Shown: positions 35,129-46,908 of the stretch, piece by piece
Position numbering within the stretch: position 1 is the first letter of the stretch
How the letters are laid out: every line of letters begins with the position of its first letter
From: Carex sylvatica
Lineage: Eukaryota > Streptophyta > Magnoliopsida > Poales > Cyperaceae
Assembly: GCA_964058845.1 (NCBI GenBank)
Contig: CAXKVR010000359.1
Span: 1 to 64,000 of the forward strand
Length of the DNA stretch: 64,000 bases
Reading direction: 5' to 3'
Notes under the pieces: model-generated
What the model was told of the DNA's origin: nothing
Databases searched by the model: none
The model's input: the letters and a program-made list of their open reading frames with translations, nothing else
Made by a program: the position numbers and the translations under genes

Positions 35129-35794
35129 TTAGGGTTTATAACTGTTATTAACTGGCCTTCGCTTCTTCGGTGGTCCATAGTCCCTATGTAACCAGTATTT
35201 CATCTCTTCTTCTCTAGAACTCAACTTTCCATTCCTCGGACTTTCTTCGAGCAATCTGATAGCATCTTTTTTTTGCAACAAAAAGGAAAATAGTTGTTAG
35301 GACATAGATGTGTTATATGAAAAAAAAAAAAAAAAAAAAATCATGTCCATGATCATTGTTGAAATCTTAATCTACAATTTTCTTAATATTTGTTTCCTCA
35401 GTGTATCTCACACCTATATATATTGATAGTTCCTTAATTATATTGCATTTCTTGAAATTTATACTATTTGAGATGAAAATGCATGGAATGTTAACCCAGT
35501 TACATTACTTCTCATATGTGAGAAAAAGAAGTTAACTAATTAGAGCTATATATTTAACAGTATATTTGTTCCTATATACCGTGTGTGTATATATATATAT
35601 AGGATTCAGAAGAAGGAATATATAAAGATATTTAGTAAGGAGAAACTCCACCAAAAAAATATAAGATACTTCAACAAAAAAATAATAAAGAGTTGCTAAT
35701 TAATCTTACCAACACTAGTGTGTTGATGAAGCAAAGAGAAGCCAAAGAGAAACACCACAAGCACCAAAACCACCTTTCTAGGAGACCAGTACAT
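35129..35794 (-). CDS. Predicted secreted peptide precursor, RGF/GLV/CLEL-like
   Basis: Two exons on the minus strand: 35794-35710 (85 bases) and 35265-35129 (137 bases), joined by a 444-base intron with donor G/GTAAGATT and acceptor AAAAAAG/AT in matching phase. The 73-residue product starts MYWSPRKVVLVLVVFLFGF, a clear signal peptide. A short charged variable part follows (RLLEESPRNGKLSSREEEM). Residues 57-69 read DYGPPKKRRPVNN, then SYKP and stop. Plant RGF/GOLVEN/CLEL peptides are 13-residue, tyrosine-sulfated signals starting DY with a conserved Pro near position 10 and Asn at 13, which this matches. They act in root meristem maintenance and gravitropism through RGI receptor kinases. The family call is inferred from motif layout; CIF or PSY peptides fit less well. 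Confidence 0.68.
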
Positions 35795-35912
35795 CTTTCC
35801 CTCGTTAATTCCTCTCTCTTCTTAAACCATCAAAGCTCTCTCCCTCTAACTGTTAGTCAAAGACAGCAGGCAGTAGATTTGGTGCAGCATGAGCCATAAA
35901 TAGGATTTTCAA

Positions 35913-35932
35913 ATATATATATATATATATAT
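35913..35932 (-). promoter_or_regulatory. TA-rich core promoter candidate of the peptide gene
   Basis: A (TA)n run lies about 120 bases upstream of the peptide start codon on the minus strand, at a distance that suits a TATA element. It could equally be a plain microsatellite. Confidence 0.25.
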
Positions 35933-36149
35933 CCCCCTTTCTGTCCCTCTTAATTGCTATTGCCTTGAGAACTACATCTCTTGTGGTATGATGAGAAGAT
36001 TCCCATTGTTTGTAGGACTGTTTAATTAGCTAATTATTGCCTTATCTCTCCTTGGTCAAGTTTACAATATGTCCTTCATCAGTAAAATTTTATCTTAAAC
36101 ACCCTCCTTTAAAATACTAATTAGGAAATGTGATCCTGTGTGATGGTGC

Positions 36150-36378
36150 CTGCCTGCGAATTCGTATCCTCTGCATTAACTCAAAAGGAAATTTTTTGAG
36201 TTAATGAATATTGACCATCCGATATATTTTAAAATTTATTGAAATTAAATCCGTACTAATATTAAAGGGCCCCTATATCATAAGTAGGACCGGATTGACT
36301 CTGTTTAAGATCAAACGGTTGAGATTTATTAACTCAAAAGATTCATTTTTGAGTTAATGCAGAGGATATGCATTCCCT
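36150..36378. repeat. Small foldback element
   Basis: GTATCCTCTGCATTAACTC and TTTTTTGAGTTAATGAATAT pair with TTTATTAACTCAAAAG and GAGTTAATGCAGAGGATATG at the far end. TCAAACGGTTGAGAT sits inside the right arm. It lies about 400 bases upstream of the secreted-peptide start codon. Confidence 0.55.
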
Positions 36379-36407
36379 GCCTGGGTAAAATATGGATAGT
36401 TTTTAGT

Positions 36408-36710
36408 TAGGGGTGCAAACGGATTAGATAATATCCGATTGTATTCCAAAATTATATACGAATATCTGAATATCCGTGCGGATATAGATACAGATATGAT
36501 TTTAAATTTTAATTATATGTATCTGAATAGTAGATATATACCATATAATTTAATATATATTATAAAAATAAATATATATTACGGATATCTGATATCCGAT
36601 CTGTATCCGTATGTATCTGTCTAATATCCAATTCGTATTTAAAAAATAAAAGCAGATACGGATATGGTTTTACCACTATCCGATCCGTATCCGATCTGTT
36701 TGCACACCTA
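36408..36710. mobile_element. hAT-type MITE
   Basis: It starts TAGGGGTGCAAACGG and ends CTGTTTGCACACCTA, with the exact 8-bp duplication TTTTTAGT on both sides (36400-36407 and 36711-36718). The interior, dense in CGGATATC words, is related to the copy at 28856. Confidence 0.85.
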
Positions 36711-36718
36711 TTTTTAGT

Positions 36719-38600
36719 TGACGTAAATATTTGATTGGAGGGCCACTTCGGTTAAAATTTTCAGTAGGAAGGTTCATTTCAACAAAAATGTTCAGTGGAA
36801 GGGGTAGGATGTAAATATATTTTTATCTGCCACTCTCTGGGGAAACGAGTTGAAATCTTCCAGAAAAATGTCTCATGTGAGCTCCACTAACCAAAGAGAC
36901 CGCATGACAGTTTAAAAAATTAGCACGTCCAGCAAACCAAACCCAGAGAGAGAGAGAGAGAGAGTGTACTTGTGTTCATCTTTTGGTGCAAATTATTGTT
37001 GAAAGAATCAAGAATGTATCAAATTCTGGTCAAGTTTGAGTCCAGACTCAAGAGGCAACCCGCTTTATTAATTTGATCATTGAATAAGATAAAACTTTTT
37101 TAATTGGATCCTGCATTATAAAAAATAAAATAAATAAACAAGACAAATCAAGTCGCAAGACTGATTGCATATATATACACTCAATCTCAATTCTCAATTA
37201 ATAAATGTACGATTTTGTTGTCACATTTATATTGGGGAGATAAGTAAAGAGAATCAATTTAAGGAAAGCTGTATTTGTACCAAAATAGGGATGGAACTGA
37301 TTGGATATGGTTTATTTGATTTTCAACTAAATCGATAATTATTAAATTATATAGTTTGTTTTTTCGGTTTAAATAGTTCGGTACAAAACTGCATTTTAAA
37401 ACACTGGTAGACGGAGTGAAGTGGCCATTGGAGTTGGAGATGAGATAATGAGAACTGAAGGTCCCAATTTGTTAATAGTTGCATATCAGATCACGACACA
37501 CAAGGCCCAATATAACTAAGTGTATAGGCTCCATTGGCATTGTTAAATGGACCATCTATTTTTTAAATGAATTCAGTAGTTGGGCCTTTTTTCAATACAA
37601 GCCCGTACGCAAATAGTTGAGCCTTTTCAGTAGAGAAAATAAGCTCATTTTATCTATAAAATCAGATGAAAAGGGTTCAAAATGTCGTTTCCCACTTTTA
37701 ATGAAAAGGTTCAACACATGTTTGTGCTGGTAAAAAAAAAAAAACCGTGGCTCGTGTCTCATTTGGAAATTGAAATCAGCTTGTGGCTTGATTAATAACA
37801 ACTTATTTGTTATTGGACCGAATTAAAACGAGCCAACTTGCACAGACTCAGATCAAAATTAGTGACTATGCGCTAGGCCTAGCTCGTTCTGAACTAGCTT
37901 GGAACATTAACCAGCTATTAGATACATGTGGTTTAATATTTTAATCGAATCTATTCAGAATCAATGTTATAAAAAATGTCTGTTTAGGTCAATTAATCAT
38001 TAGCGGTGATCAAACTCTACGGATTTTTCTGCTTTATTGGACAATTATTAATGATTATGGCCGATTATTTCGATTGATCGCTTGAGAATACCCTGTCTGA
38101 ATAACAAGCGCATTCCATTATTTACAACACTGTTAAAAAATTTAATTAAGTTTAGATTAAGTTATTTCCAACTCTCTATGGTACATATACAGAAGTTAAG
38201 AAACTCTGAATGATATAGAAGACTGTACTTGGTTTCATTAAAATGTGAATTTTTTTTACTAGAAGAATTAAATTAAGCTCTAACTGTCAATTAATGAATC
38301 CATATTTTTGATATACCAAACTGGTAACAAATCAACTTGGCTCAGCATAACAAGCTACGAGTTAGTCTTAATTATGTAACAATTTCAATTCAGAATTCAA
38401 TATTCAAACTCACTCGCTCAACTTAATCCACATAGAAGCAGTTACGAGTGTTTGAAGTTTAATTAGTGTTTGAGCGAAAATTAAGAATTAATTGCACCAG
38501 TTGGAAATTGAAACCTGCACAAATGTTTGTTCTCCTATTAACCCTTCATTAGACTAGGTACTCAATTTGACATATTTTTATAATGGAAACAACTAATAGT
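36719..38600. other. Spacer with short repeat fragments only
   Basis: A (GA)n run lies at about 36946-36964, and 37290-37400 resembles a degraded hAT MITE interior (TTCGGTTTAAATAGTTCGG). No gene was recognised. Confidence 0.35.
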
Positions 38601-39006
38601 GAGTTTGGCTAGTATAACATTAGTGTCATTTCAGTCTATATAATACCAACTCTAAAACCTATCAAATCAAGTTCAAATGATGAATTAAAACCGTTCAAAC
38701 CAGTTTATTTTATGAGTGATGCGTTTACATGCAAACTTTTTATATTTTCGAGTTATTTTAGTATCAAATCAAGCGGCAAAATTTTTGAAAAATGAATGTA
38801 TTAAAATTAACTTAAAACTCAAACATTTGACCGCTTGACTTGATACCAAATACTCTCAAAAACTTATAAATTTTACATGTAAACGCACAACTTATGAAGT
38901 AGATCGGTTTGAACGGTTTGGATTCACCATTTGAACTCGATTTGATAGGTTTTAGAGTTGGTGTTATATAGACTGAAATGACACTGATGTTATATTAGCC
39001 ATACTC
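38601..39006. mobile_element. Foldback element, group A, nearly intact
   Basis: The outer arms GAGTTTGGCTAGTATAACAT and ATGTTATATTAGCCATACTC are inverted, and the pairing continues inward over most of the 406 bp. The flanks ACTAATAGT and GCTAATGGT agree at 7 of 9 bases, suggesting an old 9-bp duplication. Inner arms hold TTAGTATCAAATCAAGCGGC and TTGAACGGTTTGGATTCACC. Confidence 0.75.
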
Positions 39007-39139
39007 GCTAATGGTCCTCCAACTCCAGTCCCCCAAAAATCCTGTAAACTAATGGAGCGAATTTGGTAAACTTCAATACTAAATAATGTAAACTAATTCA
39101 ATGAATTCTGTCAATATAAAAACTTCTCATTTATGTGTG

Positions 39140-39262
39140 GTCTCCAATAACCACTTTAACTTTCACTTCAACCTCCATTTTAACCACTTTAACTTCAACT
39201 TCAACCTCCACTTTAACCTCTACTTTAACAACTTTAACTGCTTTGATTGGTACCACTTTTAG
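39140..39262. repeat. Minisatellite of ACTTTAAC/ACTTCAACCTCC words
   Basis: Alternating CACTTTAACTTCAACTTCA and CAACCTCCACTTTAACC words form a degenerate array with a 6-bp base period. It opens a Thr/Ser-rich frame by composition only. Confidence 0.6.
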
Positions 39263-39439
39263 ACCTTTGACCAGGACCACATCTAGAAGATTTATAACAG
39301 TTTTCAAAACTAATAACTAACCAGGACCACTTTAAAATTATGTAAATAGATATATGTAAAAAAAAAAAATCAAATTTATTTTTTGAAATTTTCTTTTGAA
39401 TTTATTTTTTGAAATTTTTTTCCAATTTTTTTTCAAATA

Positions 39440-40040
39440 TTATTTAGATGCCACTTTCAATTATTTTAAATTCTATAAATCTTATCACATAACTCTATAG
39501 ATAGTTTCGTTGAATCCTGTAAACTGATAAAAAAAATTCAAATTTTAATTTTTTTCAAAATTTTATTTATATTTCAAAATTTTATTTATATTTCAAATTT
39601 ACATCTAAATGATACTTTCAATTGTTTTGAATTCTGTAAACATAATCATATAACTCTGTAAACAATTTCGTTGAATACTGTAAACCAGTAAAAAAAATTC
39701 AAAATTATTTTTTCAAATTTTTTTTTTTTACATTTGCATCTAGACGCTACTTTCAATTATTTTGAATTCTATAATCCTTATCACATAACTCTGTAGATAG
39801 TTTCATTGAATACTGTAAACTGGTAAAAAAAATTCAATTATATAATTTTTCTGAATTCTATAAACCTTATCACATGGCTCTGTAGATAGTTTCATTGAAT
39901 ACTGTAAACCACAAGAAAATATTCAATTTTTTTACAATTTTTTTTATTCTACATCTAGATGCTACTTCCAATTATTTTGAATTTTGTAAACCTTATTACA
40001 TAACACTGTAAACTGTTTATTTGAACACTGTAAATCTAAT
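39440..40040. repeat. Tandem repeat of about 110-130 bp
   Basis: About five units contain TTTGAATTCTATAAACCTTA, CACATAACTCTGTAGATAG and TTTCATTGAATACTGTAAAC, separated by T- or A-rich linkers and a CATCTAGATGCTACTTTCAA block. Unit length varies through the linkers. It lies just left of the exon-fragment region and may be subterminal repeats of the same transposon. Confidence 0.6.
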
Positions 40041-40407
40041 ACATGAATTCAAGTACAAGCATGCAATATATACAAACTATAAATCATTCACTCAGCCTAT
40101 ACATCAGTTCTGGGCTTCTGGCATCAACCATAATTAAGCATCTCCTTATAATTCAAAATTGAATTTAACCTCTAAATCTTGAGTTGCTTTTTGAACCGAT
40201 TGATGAAATCATTTGCTCTAGACTACATATAAAATAAAATAAATCAAATATTTACTAAACTACAAATTATCTAAGAAAATTATATAATAATATGATGATC
40301 CTATGTACAATTCCATCCAAAAATAAGTGAGATTCAAACCTTTTAAATAGATAAATCAAATTAATACAAAATTCTGCTCCAGAAACAAAAAAATGATAAA
40401 TATTTAC

Positions 40408-40540
40408 CATTGTCATTGCTCCAAAGTGAGCAGCAGCAACCATAATAGACCCAGTTCCAACAAACGGGTAGTATACCAGCTTACCGGGTCTATCAACCCT
40501 TGATTTGTCATGAGAAATCAATATCTGCATCCATTTGAAC
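40408..40540 (-). pseudogene. TRM11/TRMT11 (tRNA guanine-10 N2-methyltransferase) exon fragment
   Basis: The minus strand reads MDADIDF, then, after apparent one-base losses, RPGKLVYYPFVGTGSIMVAA and AHFGAMTM, followed by a donor (ATG/GTAAAT). This matches the SAM-binding motif I exon of TRM11, which normally reads DPFVGTGS; here the Asp is Tyr. The exon keeps intron sequence on both sides, so it was copied as DNA, not from mRNA. The frame damage and lost Asp exclude a working methyltransferase. Confidence 0.65.
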
Positions 40541-42199
40541 CTAACTTAACCAATTTAAATCTAGTTTAACATATGTTCTTCAATTAATCATGAAAAATGC
40601 ATAATAAAACAACATGGAACAAAGAAAATGCCGAAAAATTGGCCAACCTGAGTTTAACAACAAATGAAGTGGTACAAACAAGAACGAACTGGTACAAACC
40701 TGCTCATAATAATAAAGCTTACTTTCCCACTAAGAATGCCATGGAATTAATGCAATACTAGAAATAGGGGTTGAACTTGTCACAATAAAAGTAAAACTTG
40801 TACCTAAAATAACCGTTAAACGAATTTTATAGACATAAGTCAGAATCTTATAGATATAATTCACCTTCATAAATAACATTTACTAACTTACTATATATAA
40901 TTGTTGCCTTAACCACACAAATTACAAAATAGCCCGAAGAGATAAACCTAGAAATGAACTTGAAGCAATTATACAATTCTTTTTTGACTAAATTTTTGTT
41001 TTCATATAACATCAATAGTACCTGTACTAGGGAAATCCAAGTGACGACTGACAAGGCAACAATATGTCACATAGAACCATTAAGAATTATGAAAAAGAAA
41101 AAAGACGAAGAAGATGGGAAACAACAACTATAAAAAAAATTGTAAACCTCAGTTAAGAATTCTATGCCAAAATTTTGTAAACCTTAGTCAAGAAGTAAAC
41201 CTAATGCAAAAAATATGTTACAAAAATATAAGAATAAAAAAACTAGATATCATACTCTCTTGTATAGGCATGAAACCTGACAAAAAAAGCTTGTAGGATG
41301 ATATTAGCACAAGCACATGAAACCTAAAAAAAAAAATGCTTTGGTTAATTAAGCATTCCGTAAAAGGACCATTGAAGCAATAATTTATAACTGCATCATA
41401 CAAGTAAGCTTGAAAATAGTTTGCCATAACAGTACAAAATATTTGCCAAAGCACTAGTACATTAAACCTGATGTAAAGTTAAATAAGTAGATGTTGTTTA
41501 ATTATAAGAAGATATTTACTACTATTCCATATGAATCAAGGATGAAAATAGTTGGCGTGTAACAGTAATTTTTTTTGAGAAAGCACTAGCACCTAAAATA
41601 TGAATAATTTTAGGTGAATTAGGCTTTGGGTATGGCACCATTATTTACAACAATAACATAAAAATAGGGTTTGAGCCTGTAACAGAACCATGTTTACCAA
41701 AGTCATCAGTTGAAAATATATGTCTGTGGTGCTATGCACAACACCAATCAGACAGTGCTACAGCTCTAAATCCCCATTTTTGAGATTAAACTGCAATCTA
41801 AGTACTTAATTCGATCTACATACGGAAATCTTGTAGTAAACCAAATTTTACATCTTTAAAGATTCTTTCACTATTCTTTCAGATAAGCCGGAAAACATTT
41901 ATTTTAAAAATTCTATATAGTTTAGGAAAAAAGAATACCTAGAGGCTTAAATTCCTACGTTGAAATTCACCCTACAGGATATTGACACTTCTATGTTGAA
42001 ATTTCTAATTCAATCATACAATGGAGAACTTCTTCTCTACACATAGCATGCACGAGGTTGAACCTACAACAAGAGGCATAACACCACAACACGAATTTCA
42101 TTAACATTTCTCCGAACACCTCAAGTGCATTCCTTTTACTTTGCCATTTTGAATGATATTTATACATAGAACTTAGTAGGAAAATATATTAAAGCTTAC

Positions 42200-42817
42200 T
42201 AACGTAGTTCCAGACTTCAAGGCTATGGGGGAAGTTAATTGCATATTCCATCTTAACTAGAAATTAATTGAAATTGGAAAAAAAAAAGGATCAATAATGC
42301 AATCAACAATTTGGAACAGGTACAATACTAATAGGATGTTGTTTCTAGTACCACGATCAAACTTAACTGCAAATACCTCCATGGCGGGTAACTCGAAATA
42401 ATTTTCTTCTAACTCGTACGGCTCCAAGTTGTTCACAGAACTATTCCAATCAGTCTGACATTTCACCTTGAAGGACAATGAGACATGATTTAACATATGA
42501 TAGAGAATGTCAACATGTGAGAAAAGAAGGACACACACATCATTTTCAAAGTAGGAATCATAGTTTGTTTATTGCACAGTAAGATGGAAAGGAAGATATA
42601 TACCATAATCATGAACTTCTCGTGTCGATCATAATCATTGACCCCCCTTATTTGAGATTGATACTGCCTAAAATAACACAAAAACCAAATTAATTTTCAA
42701 AATTCAGTCAGCAAATCCAAAAGAAAAATAAAAGCTGAAAATATTTAGATAGAAATATTACAGCTTCTTCTCTTGCTTGTCCCAAATTGCAGATTTCAGG
42801 TTCTCCAAAGATGCCAT
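42200..42817 (-). CDS. Four-exon frame, start resembles FRA10AC1 N-terminus
   Basis: Exons 42817-42762, 42667-42604, 42466-42377 and 42251-42200 have GT-AG borders and keep a single frame. The first two encode MASLENLKSAIWDKQEKK and IRGVNDYDRHEKFMIM, which recall the start of plant FRA10AC1-like nuclear proteins (IRG..AYDRHKKF). The next two, with LEPYELEENYFELPAME and EYAINFPHSLEVWNYV, are not recognised. No continuation was found. It may be a chimeric or decayed gene. The FRA10AC1 resemblance rests on memory of the family motif. Confidence 0.4.
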
Positions 42818-43364
42818 GCTTTAGCTTCAAGCTGGTAAAAAAAAACTTCTCTGTAAACTAAGAACGCACCAAATTGACCGATTGTCTAGCAATATCAAAA
42901 TTTGAGAAAGATTAAGAGGCAGAAACTAATAGATTCCTAATCTCTTGAAGTGCTAGACTAGTGGGCAACGGCGATTGATGCATGATTTCTACAATCTGCT
43001 TAGATCTAACATTAAAATTTATTGTTATAGAAAAAACAAGCCAACTAACAGGCCAGTACAGTAGTGTTGTATTAAGATAAAAAAGAGAAAATGAAATCAT
43101 TGATATCCATACTGTAATGTCTCTTTGGGACATTTTATCAAGCAACTGACGTGCACACCAGAGAATCCCAAGTTACACAAAATTCATGTGAAATTACACA
43201 AATCCAAGAGTAAATACCAAAATTTACTCCAATTACAATTAACATTCACCCACCTACAGATCCACACACGGTCAAAGGAGATGAACAAGTAAATGCAAAA
43301 ATCCTCTCATTAATCAACGAAAATCAAACAAAATAACTCACTGCTCGTTCTCCTTACGTGTCGA

Positions 43365-44454
43365 TGTTGGATCTTAATCCAACGTTGAGCATATATATAT
43401 GTAATATAATTATAAATTGTATATTGTCAAATATGATTATTACAATTAAAGTGATCAAATTAAGACATTAGACAATCTATGTATTCAATAGGATGTGGTC
43501 CATAAGTGTGTAGAATAATTTGGGTAAAGATTAAATCATTAATGGTCTGATTCTGAGATTTGTAAATACAGAAAACTGTTTTTTGGTAGCCCAATGCAGA
43601 TGGTTCACCCACACTGAATCTGAGTGCGGATGCACTCAGTACTTAGCCAATTTCTGTTAACTCAGTGCTAAGCCTAATGCGGACGCACTCAGGAGTTGGA
43701 CGATTTTATGAAAGTTTAGATAGAGGAAAAGTACAAGCCCAGTGCGGACGCACTGGGACTCAGTACGGGTGGACTGACCCGCACTGGGTACTTAGGCAAT
43801 TTTTAGAGTCCAGTTTTTAGCCCAGTGCGGGTGGATGACTCGCATTGACCCTGAGTGCGGACACACTCAGGATACATGCTATTTTTGGACTGAAAATTAA
43901 GGTGGTTATTTGGACACGTCTCAACCCAGTGCGGACGCACTGAGTCGCAGTGCGGGTGAGCCACCAGCACTCGCGCTGTCAGATGTGTAAACCTATATAA
44001 AGATGGGTCCCCAAGGTACAAGATAACCAACTCATCTCAGAATTCTGAAAGAGGTTATTTTATACAGAATTTTGAGAGCCTTCTCTTTCTCTTCCACTAT
44101 TAAGGAATTGGAGATGATCTCTCAAGAGGTAATCTCGTTGCTTTGGAAGACCTAATCTATAATCTAACCAAAAGGGCGAGAAATGAAAAGCTATCTAAAG
44201 TCTTGTCTCACGCACACAGAGATGATTGTCGCTCCTACATCGACTTCGGGATTCCATGAAAAACGACATGGAATCATGTATTGTATTCTGCACTTCAGTT
44301 TATGATTTTGGGTCTCTTTGGCATAGGACGGTGTTAGGTTAAGGTGGAGATTGTTTCTTTTTTCCCAGGGTGTAAGTGTTTGACCCCTAGATGAGATGTA
44401 ATTGTTTGATCTCTAGATAAGGCATAATTGTTTAGCCTTTATGATTCCCCAACA
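43365..44454 (+). mobile_element. Solo LTR with 5-bp target duplication
   Basis: It starts TGTTGGATC and ends ATTCCCCAACA. The exact 5-bp duplication GTCGA lies on both sides (43360-43364 and 44455-44459), with no internal domain, so this is a solo LTR of 1,090 bp. A TATA box (CTATATAAAG) lies at about 43993. Upstream of it, between 43600 and 43975, about seven copies of the palindrome CAGTGCGGACGCACTG or close variants form a U3 array. The sequence it interrupted continues at 44460. Confidence 0.85.
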
Positions 44455-44459
44455 GTCGA

Positions 44460-44890
44460 ATCAAACAAAATCAAGCTGCGTCTATGTCAAAGAGAAGCTG
44501 ATCGTCCAAGTTTTGCCTCTGATGCGGCTGTAGATTCGACGATCGTTGAACCTTCAGTGGGAAAGGCAAGAGAGAACGAGAGTGAATAGTGGGTTGGAGT
44601 TAGAAGCGGAGTTGGGAGGGTGGGAGGAGAGGAAAGAGGAGAGAGCAGAGAGATTGGGAGAAGAGATTCAGCTATTTTCATTTCTGTAGAGGCAGAAAGA
44701 GAGATTGGGAGGAGATTCAACCATTTTTCATTTTCATTTTCGTAGAGGGAGAAAAGAGATCGGAAATTTATTTTGAAAAGAGCGGAGAGACAGATGAAGA
44801 AAGTTAAAAAAGGAAGATCTTTAGAGTTCGATGGTTTAAAATGCGTTAGAAGTAGTTTGGGGATTTTCAAGGGACTGAAGGACAAGGGAC
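44460..44890 (-). other. Pyrimidine-rich leader-like sequence
   Basis: On the minus strand this is CT-rich (CTCTCTGCTCTCTCCTC-like words), as in plant 5' leaders, and it was contiguous with 43360 before the LTR inserted. It may be the leader of the four-exon frame at 42817. The long open frame here is a product of composition. Confidence 0.3.
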
Positions 44891-44903
44891 GATATCTTTT
44901 CTC

Positions 44904-45531
44904 AAAATTTTTTTTGTTACCACCTCATTGAATCAGAATTAAATGAATGCCATCCATTTAATCAGATTTCAGATACCACCACGTTCGCAGACTGAATCAG
45001 CGCACAGATCCCAATTAATTCGCATACTGAATCTGTGAACCGATTCGGTGTGCAAACTGAATCTGCGAACGCACAAGTGTCGTTGCCTATGTTAAAGCAG
45101 TAACAATTTCAAATTTAAAACACAAGCCTACCCTTAGTCTTGGCATTATTTACATCCTCTACCCATGCGAGATGTAGCATCTGACAACCACTGATGTTGC
45201 ATCTAAAACACTTAACATTAAATCTGAGCCGTTGAAGTGTGAGCCCAATCCACATAACTAATCAGCCTATATTCGTCATTTCAATTCAAACTTGACTGGG
45301 TCACGTGGGTTTGTTTTTAGTTTATTAGAAAACTGGAAGTGGAAAAAAAATAAAATAATCAGTGCGCAGACTGGATCTGCGAACGAATCGGTTCGCAGGT
45401 CTAATACGCGTACGAGTTCGGAATTTGTCCGCAGATTTAATTCGAGTTCGTGATGAAATTTGAAATATGATTAAATTGATGGTATTCATTTAATTCTGAT
45501 TTAATGGGTGATAAGAAAAAAAGATCCGGTA
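44904..45531. mobile_element. Mutator-like non-autonomous element
   Basis: Inverted arms containing TTGAATCAGAATTAAATGAA near 44931 and TTCATTTAATTCTGATTTAA near 45485 are flanked by the direct repeat TCTTTTCTC (44895-44903 and 45532-45540), matching a 9-bp duplication. The interior repeats GCAGACTGAATCTGCGAAC-type palindromes. No transposase is present. Confidence 0.6.
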
Positions 45532-45692
45532 TCTTTTCTCTTTAATAATACAAACACTAAATTAGATTTTAATAACCCTTCAATCATAGTTGCCTTTCTG
45601 TCTTGGGTCCCACCAATTATTTATTTTTTCTGACGAATCTTTTGCTTTCAAAATTGTACCACCATTTTACTTTTAGAAACGCCATTCCCAAC

Positions 45693-46244
45693 TAGGGGTG
45701 ATTAATGAGCGAGCATGAGCGAGTTAGAGTATGTTCATGCTCACTTATTTAGTAAATGAGCGAGTTTAAGCGAGTTGATAAATGAGCAAGTTATTAATGA
45801 ACGAGTTATGAGTGGCTCACGAGTTATGAGTACTAAAATTTAATAAATTGTCATACTTCATTTAAATAAAATATAATAAAAATCCAACAAAAATGAAATC
45901 ATATTACAAAAATCAACAGTATCATCAATACTTCAACAGTGATACTTTCACAGCTATCGTCCAACAAACAACAATGAATGTATGATGAAACTATGAATAT
46001 TACACATGATTTAATTAGGCAATGCTGATGTGGCAGAAATTTATTTGAGATTCAATGTGGCAGGAATTAGATGTGGCAAATTCTAAATGAGCGAGTTATA
46101 AGCAAGTTGGGACATGCTCATGCTCGCTCATTTATTAAATGAGCGAGTTGTTAATGAGCGAGTTCAAACGAGTTGATAGATGAGCGAATTTAAGTGAGCA
46201 TTTAATGAGCAGCCCACGAGTTATGAACAATTTACTCACCCCTA
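45693..46244. mobile_element. hAT-type MITE
   Basis: It starts TAGGGGTGATTAATGAGCGA and ends TTTACTCACCCCTA. The flanks TTCCCAAC and TTCACAAC form an 8-bp duplication with one mismatch. The interior is built of GAGCGAGTT and ATGAGCGAG words repeated in both halves. Confidence 0.8.
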
Positions 46245-46469
46245 TTCACAACAGTTTAGATAATGAAATATACAAAAGTTGTGCCTATCGACTATTATTT
46301 AGCCCTTTATTAAAATATACTTCACAAAACAAACCACACAATTAGAAAAATTAACTAACAAAAGAAATGAAGGGTACGTATATAATATTTTAATGACCGC
46401 GTGTCGTATATATATCGTTTGGAAATTTTTATTGCTCTGCATTGAATTAGTGAATGGTAAATATATTTG

Positions 46470-46908
46470 TACAAAGCCAGGTGTGATGTGTTTATCAAGA
46501 GAGTTTGGAGAACACAACTTTAAAAGTATATTGGATTGGTTTCAAACGGCGAATTCAAACCATTGAAATCTATGCACTTCATGAGAGGTGCATGTACATA
46601 TTTTTTTTTTTTTTTTTTTTTAAGTTTCAAATTTGTTTGCTACAAAGTAAAGTGCTAAAAGAAATAATGAAAAATGAATATATAAAATAACTTATAAAAT
46701 ACTTATAAAATATTCATATCTTTGACCGCTTGACCTTGTAGCAAATGAATTCAATTTTTTTTATTTTATTTTACATGTACGTGCATCACTTATGAAATAC
46801 ATGGATATTTAGCAGTTTTAATTCGTTGTTTGAAGCTGATCTGATGTACTTTTAGAGTTGTGTTTATCAAACTCTCTTGGTTAGCACATCACACTTTAGC
46901 TTTGCTCA
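46470..46908. mobile_element. Foldback element, group A
   Basis: Outer arms with GGTGTGATGTGTTTATCAAG and CTCTCTTGGTTAGCACATCA match the arm type at 16751. Inner arms carry GGTGCATGTACAT and GCTTGACCTTGTAGCAAATG. The left arm has an inserted T-run of about 25 bases. Confidence 0.65.

Noticed and set aside
35129..35265. Reading the peptide gene as a CIF, PSY or CLE peptide
   Set aside because: CLE lacks the DY start. As recalled, CIF and PSY peptides have a longer or different spacing after DY; the 13-residue RGF layout fits better.
39135..39320. Thr/Ser-rich open frame
   Set aside because: It is the translation of a minisatellite with a 6-bp base period, so the frame stays open for reasons of period, not coding.
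44487..44885. 132-codon open frame on the minus strand
   Set aside because: Ser/Leu/Pro-rich from CT-rich composition, no family features; more likely a 5' leader.
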